Shown one piece after another: positions 1-5,679 of a DNA stretch of 9,308 nt. Origin of the DNA: Nitrospirota bacterium (GTDB lineage: Bacteria > Nitrospirota > CAKKRA01 > 9FT-COMBO-42-15); the NCBI GenBank assembly GCA_016214425.1, contig JACRON010000038.1:1-9308 (forward strand), written 5' to 3'. The translations under genes were made by a program, and so were the position numbers. Below the pieces are notes generated by a model. It was given only the letters and a program-made list of their open reading frames with translations, did no database searches and was not told where the DNA came from. Numbering within the stretch: the stretch's first letter is position 1; each line of letters opens with the position of its first letter.

Positions 1-1027
1 CATTATGTAAAAGCCTTAAATAATATTTTAAGGAAGGATAGATGCCGTTGACAATCACCTGACAACCGTGAATTTTCAATATCCTGGAGATCTCCTTGTT
101 TATATTTTCACCATCTTGTATTTCTTCTACTGTAGACAGCAGGTAATATCTTTGAATCGGATGGGATTTAAATTTTTCATAAGCGTCTCTGATTAATTGA
201 GGATTTATTGTTACGCCATGTTTAATTTCTACCGCCTCAAATACTTTATCCTCTGCATCTCTGATCTCAATATCGCCGACTCTGCCTGATCTCTTATCCG
301 AGGAGGTGTGTTCCTCTAAGGGCATCAATCTTTTTCCCTGAAATCGTTTCATCTCCTTTACCATACATTGGTATGCAGCATAAACAGCTAAGGTGGGCAA
401 TCTTGAAGCGCCACGAGAAGAATATTTGGCTTCGAAATGCTGTTTTAAAAAGTTAATGATTGTTGCAATCGTAAGAGCTGTCGGTTTAGCTAAATCAATT
501 TTTTTCTTCTCACGATGTTCTATAAGCTTTGCAGCTAAAATTAGCAGATATTTTTCTGGAGATTCATTATGTGATTCGATCTGATCAAACAAGTAGAGAA
601 AGGCTGTTTTTAATTCCTTTGGTGTTATTTTCCCCGGATAGGAGAGATCGTATGGCAGATTCTGTTCCAGAGACCTTGTCAACCAGCCGCTTTCGGACAT
701 TGCCGGGAATCCCATTTCTTTCATAAACGGTGTTATGTATTTCGTATCGATTCCTCTGCCGGAATAACCATCATTCATATTATCTTGATGTCGTCTGATA
801 TCCTGCCTTGGGTTATAAAGCTTATGTACAAGACTTGTTATTAATACTGTTAAGACTCCTTTGCCCCTTTCAAAGTTTTCAGTGATAACCCCTATATGAG
901 ACTTTTCCGTATTGCTTAGGGAATTAAATAGTGATTCAATTTTGTTTTCATTCAGTAATGTCAACGCATTTGAATATATTTTGTGAAGAATTTCTTTGTG
1001 AGATTTTCCTTTATAAGTAGTTTTCAT
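1..1027 (-). CDS. Type II restriction endonuclease, PD-(D/E)xK fold (partial, 3' end outside window)
   Basis: An uninterrupted reading frame of 342 codons starts at the ATG at 1027-1025 and leaves the window at position 1. The start overlaps the methyltransferase stop as ATGA, with GGAG eight bases upstream, so translation is probably coupled. A PD-(D/E)xK nuclease core is visible near the C-terminus: Asp252 in GDIEIRD, then Glu267 and Lys269 in EAVEIKHG. Further upstream, around residues 95-135, are the motifs GYSGRGIDTK, SGWLTRSLEQ and YPGKI, which I associate with type II restriction enzymes without being able to name the family. The immediate methyltransferase neighbour gives the main support: this enzyme should cut unmethylated copies of the site that the methyltransferase protects. 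No target-sequence prediction is possible. Given the position of the catalytic motif, probably only a short C-terminal tail is missing. Confidence 0.75.
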   Translation of the reverse strand, partial: MKTTYKGKSHKEILHKIYSNALTLLNENKIESLFNSLSNTEKSHIGVITENFERGKGVLTVLITSLVHKLYNPRQDIRRHQDNMNDGYSGRGIDTKYITPFMKEMGFPAMSESGWLTRSLEQNLPYDLSYPGKITPKELKTAFLYLFDQIESHNESPEKYLLILAAKLIEHREKKKIDLAKPTALTIATIINFLKQHFEAKYSSRGASRLPTLAVYAAYQCMVKEMKRFQGKRLMPLEEHTSSDKRSGRVGDIEIRDAEDKVFEAVEIKHGVTINPQLIRDAYEKFKSHPIQRYYLLSTVEEIQDGENINKEISRILKIHGCQVIVNGIYPSLKYYLRLLHN

Positions 1028-2139
1028 ATAAAGAGCTCCAGTGGTTTATTCTCATTTATATTTCTAATTCTTGCTCTGGCATATTTACAATACTCTTCGT
1101 TTATATCTATCCCGATGTATCTTCTTCCAAGTTCTTTTGCGGCCACCGCAGTAGTTCCGCTTCCAATAAAAGGGTCTAAAACAACATCATTTGGTCTTGA
1201 GAGAAGTTTTATGATTTCTTTAATGATATATAATGGATAAATTGCAGGATGTTTGCTTCCCTTGATTGTTTCTACTGCACATTCTATTACATCTCTTTTT
1301 ATCGGCTCTCCCTTAATTTTTATAATTGTAAACCCTTTTTTCATAAGCTGATATTTCCTTCCTCCGTCCTGGCCTCCAAAAGGCTCGGAATGTATGCCTT
1401 TAATCTTCATTCGAAAGCTCTCTATTCTTTTAGTTCTTACTTCTTCTATTACCTCTTGAAGTTCGCAGAGGGCAAGTTTCTTTTGTTCTAAAGTGAGATT
1501 GGAACTTTCTATTAAGTCAAAGTATCTTTTTCCAATATTATTGCCATTGGTTCGTTTAGTTTTCGTTCCATTATTGCTTATATAAGCAGCTAAATTATAG
1601 TAATAATCTTCACTCTTCACAAAATGGAAAAAGGGCTCTGTACTGCTTACAAGTCGTTTCTGATACTGTCTCGGTGTTGGGTTAAGTTTAACCCAGGTAA
1701 TGCTATTTACCAGCTTTACCGGAAATCTTTTCAGCGCCTCTATCGCAAATCTGAAAGGAATTAGTTGGAGGCTGCTCTCTAAGTATTTATCGCCTAAGTT
1801 AAATACTATACTCCCATCATTGGTTAAAACTCGCTCACATTCTGAGAAAACATTGAGTAGATTTTCTACATATTCCTCGGTTGTTTTTTCATTGCCGATT
1901 CCGACTCCATAATCTCTTTGTTTAAAATAGGGTGGAGATGTGATTATTAAATTAATGGAACTTTTAGGAATAGATTTTAAAATAGTCAAATTATCCCCAT
2001 GAATTATTTTATCTATCTGATTTTCATAGGAATGATTTATAGACAGATAGGGCGTGATCGTTTCTGCTATCAAGAATTTCTTGTTGTTCGTTGTTTTTTT
2101 CTTTTTCAACAAATAAGGAACGCTTCCCATATTTTTCAT
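1024..2139 (-). CDS. Site-specific DNA amino-methyltransferase (N4-cytosine or N6-adenine, beta class), modification partner of the adjacent nuclease
   Basis: This 371-residue enzyme should transfer a methyl group from S-adenosylmethionine to an exocyclic amino group in DNA. The catalytic motif IV TSPPY is at residues 67-71 and the AdoMet-binding motif DPFIGSGTT is at 322-330, followed by GRRYIGIDI (338-346). The order IV, then target recognition, then X and I is that of the beta class. SPPY is most often seen in N4-cytosine enzymes, but N6-adenine cannot be excluded. Residues about 180-290, between the two conserved blocks, should hold the target recognition domain. AAGGAGG lies four bases before the first ATG; Met4 is an alternative start with 13-base spacing. 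A possible -10 (TATATA) lies about 60 bases upstream, with no convincing -35. The gene overlaps the nuclease gene by four bases. Low GC relative to nrdJ suggests horizontal acquisition. Confidence 0.9.
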   Translation of the reverse strand: MKNMGSVPYLLKKKKTTNNKKFLIAETITPYLSINHSYENQIDKIIHGDNLTILKSIPKSSINLIITSPPYFKQRDYGVGIGNEKTTEEYVENLLNVFSECERVLTNDGSIVFNLGDKYLESSLQLIPFRFAIEALKRFPVKLVNSITWVKLNPTPRQYQKRLVSSTEPFFHFVKSEDYYYNLAAYISNNGTKTKRTNGNNIGKRYFDLIESSNLTLEQKKLALCELQEVIEEVRTKRIESFRMKIKGIHSEPFGGQDGGRKYQLMKKGFTIIKIKGEPIKRDVIECAVETIKGSKHPAIYPLYIIKEIIKLLSRPNDVVLDPFIGSGTTAVAAKELGRRYIGIDINEEYCKYARARIRNINENKPLELFI

Positions 2140-2211
2140 CCTGCCTCCTTAAACTCCTTCTTTACCCTCTCAACCAAAACTATCTTTACTTTTTTATATA
2201 GAAATATTTAA

Positions 2212-2247
2212 AGCAAAAGGGCAGAGACTGCTCCCTGCCCTTTTGCT
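2212..2247 (-). terminator. Hairpin terminator downstream of nrdJ
   Basis: A perfect 13-bp inverted repeat, AGCAAAAGGGCAG (2212-2224) and CTGCCCTTTTGCT (2235-2247), flanks a 10-base loop. It starts 41 bases after the nrdJ stop. On the minus strand the stem ends in TTTTGCTTT, so the T-rich stretch is partly inside the stem and not a clean U-tract. It separates nrdJ from the restriction-modification genes and could also act in the opposite direction. Confidence 0.55.
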
Positions 2248-2287
2248 CATGATTTTTATATCGCTCTCAACTTTCATCAAACCATCA

Positions 2288-4807
2288 TCAACTGCACTTT
2301 GAAAACCCGCACGAGCGGCAGACAGCGCAGCCACTCTCCTGCTCTAAGGCGCTGCCGCAGTCAGGACATGCGCCGCCTATTAAAAGATGCTTCTCTGTTG
2401 AACCGCGGGAACCCCCGCCTTTTGCAACTGTCTTCTGGCTTCTTGCTTCTGTGGGGCAGTCCTGTTTAAGATAGCGCTCAAGGGCCTTTGCAATGGCATC
2501 TGAACAGGAGAAGACCTTTCCACCCTCTTCCCATGCAGGTGAGTGGCACGATATGCCTTTTAATTGTTTTATTATTGCCTGAGGGCTGGTATGTGTACGA
2601 AGGGCAAGCGATACAAGCCTGCTTATTGCCTCTGATTGTGATGCAGCGCATCCTCCTGCCTTTCCCATTTGCGAGAAGAGTTCAAAGGGCTGGCCATCCC
2701 CATCCTCATTTATTGTAACATATAAATTGCCGCAGCCTGTGTTCATTAGCCTTGTTTCACCCTTTATTACAACAGGCCTTGGCCTTGGCGTTACCTTCCC
2801 GGCTGCAGAAGGCTGTGCAGTATTAAGAGGGGCTGCCTCCTTTTGCGACTCTGTCTTTTTTGTCTTGCCTGTGGAGAGCACCTGCTCCTCCCTGCTTCCA
2901 TCACGGTAAATGGTCACACCCTTGCAGCCAAGCTTGTATGCCATTATATAGACCTTCTCAACATCCCTCGGCTGGGCACTATGTGGAAAATTAACCGTCT
3001 TGGATACAGCATTGTCTGTATATTTCTGAAAGGCAGCCTGCATCTTTATATGCCACTCAGGCTCAATATCGTGCGAGGTTACAAATGTCCTCCGCACATC
3101 CTTTGGCACAGAATCCATTGCATTCACACCGCCCATTATGGCAATTGACCTCATAAGCTCATCAGAATAAAAACTGTCTGCAATTGCCCTTTCTTTAAAA
3201 TAGGGGTTTACCTCAAGCAGCTCATCCTTATCCATTACTGTCCTTACAAAGGAGAGGGCAAAGATAGGCTCTATGCCGCTTGAGCAATTGGCAATAATGC
3301 TTAATGTCCCTGTTGGCGCTATGGTTGTTACTGCTGCATTTCTTACCTTTGGCCCGCCGTGCATATCATATAAGCTTCCTTTATAATTTGGAAACACACC
3401 ACGCTTCTTTGCAAGCTCAATGGATGCCTTTCTTGCCTCTGATGTAATAAATTTCATCAGGTCCTCTGCAAGCATAACAGCGCCGTCAGAGTTGTATGGA
3501 ATGCCGAGCTGAACAAGCATGTCTGCAAAACCCATTACACCCAGGCCGACCTTCCTGTTTCCTTTAGCAAGTCTTTCAATCTCAGGGAGTGGGAATTTGC
3601 TCATGTCAATAACATTGTCAAGGAAATGAATCGCCTTTATAACAACAGCAGAGAGCCTTTCATAATCAATCATGCCGTCCTGCAGGCTGCCGCTATCTGA
3701 GCCGATGGATGTCTTTACCATCTTTGCAAGATTTATAGAACCAAGATTGCACGCCTCATATGGCAATAGCGGCTGCTCACCGCAAGGATTTGTGCTCTCT
3801 ATCTCTCCAAGCTGCGGCGTTGGATTGTCCCTGTTTAGCCTGTCAAGGAATATAATACCAGGCTCGCCATTTTTCCATGCCATGTTCACAATCAAGTCAA
3901 AGACCTCCCTTGCCTTAAGGCTCTGCACCTTCTCCTTTGTCCTGGGGTTAATCAAATCATACTCCTCATCCTTCTCCATTGCCTGCATAAATCCCTCTGT
4001 TACGCCAACAGAGATATTAAAGTTATTCAGGGAGTCATTGTCCCTTTTACATGTAATAAACTCAATTATGTCAGGATGGTCTACACGCAGGATGCCCATA
4101 TTCGCGCCCCTTCTTGTGCCGCCCTGTTTCACTGCCTCTGTTGCTGCATTAAATACCTTCATAAATGATATTGGTCCGCTTGCAATACCGCCTGTTGACA
4201 GCACCTTGTCATTTACAGGACGGAGCCTTGAAAAGGAAAAACCCGTTCCACCGCCGCTCTTGTGTATCAATGCTGTGCCCTTTAATGTCTCAAAGATGCT
4301 GTCCATTGAATCACCAATTGGAAGCACAAAACATGCTGAAAGCTGCTGCAGATCCCTGCCGGCATTCATTAGCGTTGGAGAGTTCGGTAGGAATTCAAGA
4401 TTGGTCATCAGCTCATAGAACTCCTCTGCTGTCTTATATATGTCTGCCCCGGGGTTATATATAAGGTCAGCAGAGGCAATATTCTCTGCAACACGTCTGA
4501 ACATATCCTCTGGTGCCTCAATTACCTTTCCCTTTTCATCCTTTTTTAAATACCTCTTTTCCAGAACCTTGATTGCATTTGGAGATAGGTTTAGCCTGAC
4601 AATATCAACCTCTGCTGCTTTAAGCTGAGGTGTTAAAGGCATGCTGCATTCTTCTTTAGTCTTATTATCAGGAGGAAAATCAACAAGTGGCTTTTCTGCA
4701 TCCCTTTTAATCTCAGATGCGCCTGGAGTTGAAACCAAGTTAGCAGCGCTGTTAAAAAACATCATCTGTTTTTTGCCGCTGCTTTCAACACCTTTAATTG
4801 TATCCAT
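2288..4807 (-). CDS. nrdJ: Adenosylcobalamin-dependent (class II) ribonucleotide reductase NrdJ
   Basis: NrdJ reduces ribonucleotides to deoxyribonucleotides using a thiyl radical made from adenosylcobalamin, without oxygen. The 839-residue protein is full length. Compared from memory with Thermotoga maritima NrdJ, the redox cysteine pair is Cys159 and Cys353, and the active-site triad is Asn340, Cys342 (thiyl radical) and Glu344 in the NPCGEQPLLPYEACNLGS region. Other signatures are FLPNSPTLMNAG (139-150), KSGGGTGFSFSR (183-194) and APTGTLSIIANCSSGIEP (497-514). A Lys/Pro-rich linker (about 641-685) leads to a Cys-rich TSCPD-type domain (about 686-785). The tail, Cys814-x2-Cys817 and Cys827-x2-Cys830-x2-Cys833-x4-Cys838, looks like a zinc ribbon or the swinging thiols that re-reduce the active site. 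AGGAGG nine bases before the ATG at 4807 supports the start. The gene has its own promoter with a possible NrdR box. No second reductase gene is visible. Confidence 0.96.
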   Translation of the reverse strand: MDTIKGVESSGKKQMMFFNSAANLVSTPGASEIKRDAEKPLVDFPPDNKTKEECSMPLTPQLKAAEVDIVRLNLSPNAIKVLEKRYLKKDEKGKVIEAPEDMFRRVAENIASADLIYNPGADIYKTAEEFYELMTNLEFLPNSPTLMNAGRDLQQLSACFVLPIGDSMDSIFETLKGTALIHKSGGGTGFSFSRLRPVNDKVLSTGGIASGPISFMKVFNAATEAVKQGGTRRGANMGILRVDHPDIIEFITCKRDNDSLNNFNISVGVTEGFMQAMEKDEEYDLINPRTKEKVQSLKAREVFDLIVNMAWKNGEPGIIFLDRLNRDNPTPQLGEIESTNPCGEQPLLPYEACNLGSINLAKMVKTSIGSDSGSLQDGMIDYERLSAVVIKAIHFLDNVIDMSKFPLPEIERLAKGNRKVGLGVMGFADMLVQLGIPYNSDGAVMLAEDLMKFITSEARKASIELAKKRGVFPNYKGSLYDMHGGPKVRNAAVTTIAPTGTLSIIANCSSGIEPIFALSFVRTVMDKDELLEVNPYFKERAIADSFYSDELMRSIAIMGGVNAMDSVPKDVRRTFVTSHDIEPEWHIKMQAAFQKYTDNAVSKTVNFPHSAQPRDVEKVYIMAYKLGCKGVTIYRDGSREEQVLSTGKTKKTESQKEAAPLNTAQPSAAGKVTPRPRPVVIKGETRLMNTGCGNLYVTINEDGDGQPFELFSQMGKAGGCAASQSEAISRLVSLALRTHTSPQAIIKQLKGISCHSPAWEEGGKVFSCSDAIAKALERYLKQDCPTEARSQKTVAKGGGSRGSTEKHLLIGGACPDCGSALEQESGCAVCRSCGFSKCS

Positions 4808-4890
4808 TAAAATTTCCTCCTTTGGAAAAAAAGAATAAGACTTATAGCAAGGTCGTTTCTTGCAGGTAGCAATCAGGATTGGTTTTTTGT

Positions 4891-4920
4891 AATATATACC
4901 AGATTAATTTTCTTTGTCAA
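4891..4920 (-). promoter_or_regulatory. Sigma-70-type promoter of nrdJ
   Basis: On the minus strand a perfect -35, TTGACA (4920-4915), is followed by TATATA (4898-4893, 16-bp spacer) or TATATT (4896-4891, 18-bp spacer) as -10. Transcription would start near 4884, leaving a 5' leader of roughly 75 bases before nrdJ. The leader contains a small GCAAG/CTTGC hairpin but no recognisable cobalamin riboswitch. Confidence 0.7.
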
Positions 4921-4927
4921 GAGCAAA

Positions 4928-4943
4928 AATCAATATATAGTAT
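4928..4943 (-). promoter_or_regulatory. Candidate NrdR box upstream of nrdJ
   Basis: NrdR is the repressor of ribonucleotide reductase genes in many bacteria, with a 16-bp palindromic box of consensus acaCwAtATaTwGtgt. The minus strand reads ATACTATATATTGATT here, 13 of 16 by hand count, with the CTATATATTG core complete. It lies just upstream of the -35. A second, weaker core (TATATATT, 4898-4891) coincides with the -10, 41 bp away centre to centre, about four helical turns. The surrounding DNA is very AT-rich, so chance matches are a real concern. Confidence 0.4.
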
Positions 4944-5025
4944 ATATTTATTTTTTTGTTTACTACATATTGTGGATTTTCTGTGGATTTATCTGTGTAA
5001 TAGATGTGAAGAAGTTGTTTTTCTC

Positions 5026-5054
5026 TTGACAATAACCCAAAATTTAATTATAGT
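5026..5054 (+). promoter_or_regulatory. Rightward sigma-70-type promoter, distal promoter of the ferredoxin-cooS unit
   Basis: TTGACA (5026-5031) and TATAGT (5049-5054) are separated by the ideal 17 bp. Transcription would start near 5061, giving a leader of about 250 bases before the ferredoxin start. No other plus-strand gene intervenes, so the ferredoxin operon is the likely target. Confidence 0.6.
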
Positions 5055-5077
5055 AACAATAATCATTATTGATTATT
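5052..5077. promoter_or_regulatory. Fur-box-like operator overlapping the distal promoter
   Basis: A perfect 6-1-6 palindrome, AATAAT-C-ATTATT (5058-5070), is followed by G-ATTATT (5071-5077), a hexamer array like that bound by Fur-family repressors. Positions 5052-5070 match 14 of 19 bases of the classical Fur consensus GATAATGATAATCATTATC by hand count. It covers the -10 end and the predicted start site, a repressing position. Iron control would suit a ferredoxin/Fe-S operon, but AT-rich composition makes chance matches likely. Confidence 0.35.
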
Positions 5078-5185
5078 TTGCTATGTTTATTACGGTCTTG
5101 CAATAAGATTACCTTATAAAATTATTAATAATTTCTAAAGAATCAGATGACAGGAATAGAATTTCATTATTAAATAGTTTTCCCC

Positions 5186-5212
5186 TTGACAAGAGAGGCT
5201 TTAAAATATTAA
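5186..5212 (+). promoter_or_regulatory. Possible proximal promoter of the ferredoxin-cooS unit
   Basis: TTGACA (5186-5191) is followed by TATTAA (5207-5212) with a short 15-bp spacer. The -35 is perfect and the -10 mediocre. A start near 5219 would put the 20-bp inverted repeat at the very 5' end of the transcript. Confidence 0.4.
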
Positions 5213-5241
5213 TCTTGTGGTTCAATTAACTTTAAACTTTA

Positions 5242-5286
5242 GCATGAACCAGCCATATACCAGAACGGTATATGGCTGGTTCATGC
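5242..5286 (+). promoter_or_regulatory. Perfect 20-bp inverted repeat / stem-loop in the ferredoxin leader
   Basis: The arms at 5242-5261 and 5267-5286 are exact reverse complements of 20 bp around the loop AGAAC. The structure ends seven bases before AAAGGAGG of the ferredoxin gene. No T-tract follows on either strand, so it is not an ordinary terminator. It may be a 5' mRNA-stabilising stem-loop, a processing site, an operator, or part of a small mobile palindrome. Confidence 0.75.
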
Positions 5287-5313
5287 CTTACAAAAAGGAG
5301 GTATAATAACAAT

Positions 5314-5487
5314 ATGGCCTACACAATATCTGATGATTGCACGATGTGCGGCGCCTGTGCATCTGAGTGTCCTGAGACGGCAATAAACGAGGGGGAAACA
5401 AAGTATATAATTGACCCTGCAAAATGCACAGACTGTGGAAGCTGCGCACAGGTATGTCCTGTGGATGCATGCCTTGCACCCAAGTAA
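5314..5487 (+). CDS. Small 2[4Fe-4S] ferredoxin (clostridial type)
   Basis: This 57-residue soluble electron carrier has two complete cluster-binding motifs: Cys9-x2-Cys12-x2-Cys15-x3-Cys19-Pro and Cys38-x2-Cys41-x2-Cys44-x3-Cys48-Pro. An extra Cys53 lies near the C-terminus. The start at 5314 is chosen because AAAGGAGG (5294-5301) precedes it and because bacterial ferredoxins of this type begin at this point; the in-frame ATG at 5272 lies inside the hairpin arm and has no ribosome binding site. It sits 58 bases before cooS, so it probably accepts electrons from, or gives them to, the CO dehydrogenase. It is much smaller than the multi-cluster CooF subunit of other CODH operons, so it is a functional analogue at most. 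Confidence 0.93.
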   Translation: MAYTISDDCTMCGACASECPETAINEGETKYIIDPAKCTDCGSCAQVCPVDACLAPK

Positions 5488-5545
5488 TTCGTCATTATTC
5501 GTACTTATTTATAACCCTATCGGAAGGGAACAAGGAGTAATAAAG

Positions 5546-5668
5546 ATGACAACAGCAAAAGAGACAGAAAAGAAGGTATTACCAGTTACAGAAAAGAGCA
5601 TTGATTCAGCTTCTCAGCAGATGCTTGAGAAGGCAAGGAGGGAAGGGATATCCACCATGTTTGATTAG
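5546..5668 (+). pseudogene. cooS: 5' fragment of cooS (CO dehydrogenase), cut off by a deletion/frameshift
   Basis: Forty codons begin at ATG 5546, with AAGGAG at 5532-5537 (eight-base spacing), and stop at TAG 5666-5668. The peptide part SASQQMLEKARREGISTMFD matches the N-terminal helix of CooS that precedes the cluster-binding loop (compare QQMLDKAKREGIQTVWD in Carboxydothermus CooS-II, from memory). The expected continuation of about eleven residues, including the first D-cluster cysteine, is absent. The next recognisable CooS residues, GREGMCCKHC, appear in another frame from 5668. Reading through the TAG as an amino acid does not restore homology, so an amber-suppression explanation fails. 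Relative to the family the junction is a net loss of about 31 bases. Confidence 0.8.
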
Positions 5669-5679
5669 GCCGCGAGGGC

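Larger units (their letters stand above)
4808..5313. other. Divergent intergenic region between nrdJ and the ferredoxin gene
   Basis: About 500 bases without a believable gene. From left to right it holds the nrdJ leader and promoter, an NrdR-like box, two 11-bp-spaced TGTGGATTT repeats (4971-4990), a strong rightward promoter (5026-5054) overlapped by a Fur-like palindrome, an AT-rich stretch with nothing recognisable (about 5080-5185), a weaker rightward promoter (5186-5212) and a perfect inverted repeat (5242-5286). One short plus-strand reading frame at 4879-5106 lacks a ribosome binding site and looks like translated AT-rich spacer. Confidence 0.7.

Noticed and set aside
1..1027. Assignment of the nuclease to the SacI family
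   Set aside because: Only the general catalytic layout is similar; I could not match the longer motifs to SacI from memory, so no family name is given.
3672..4418. Long plus-strand reading frame of 248 codons
   Set aside because: It lies wholly antisense to nrdJ, has no family resemblance, and is explained by the codon bias of the real gene.
4879..5106. Hydrophobic 75-codon reading frame in the divergent spacer
   Set aside because: No ribosome binding site, composition follows the AT-rich DNA, and it runs across the nrdJ promoter and its possible operators.
5272..5313. Upstream in-frame start for the ferredoxin
   Set aside because: The ATG lies in the hairpin arm without a Shine-Dalgarno; the ATG at 5314 has AAAGGAGG upstream and gives the usual ferredoxin N-terminus.
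5666..5668. TAG in cooS as a recoded (pyrrolysine) codon
   Set aside because: The frame after the TAG has no CooS similarity; homology resumes in another frame, so recoding cannot explain the break.
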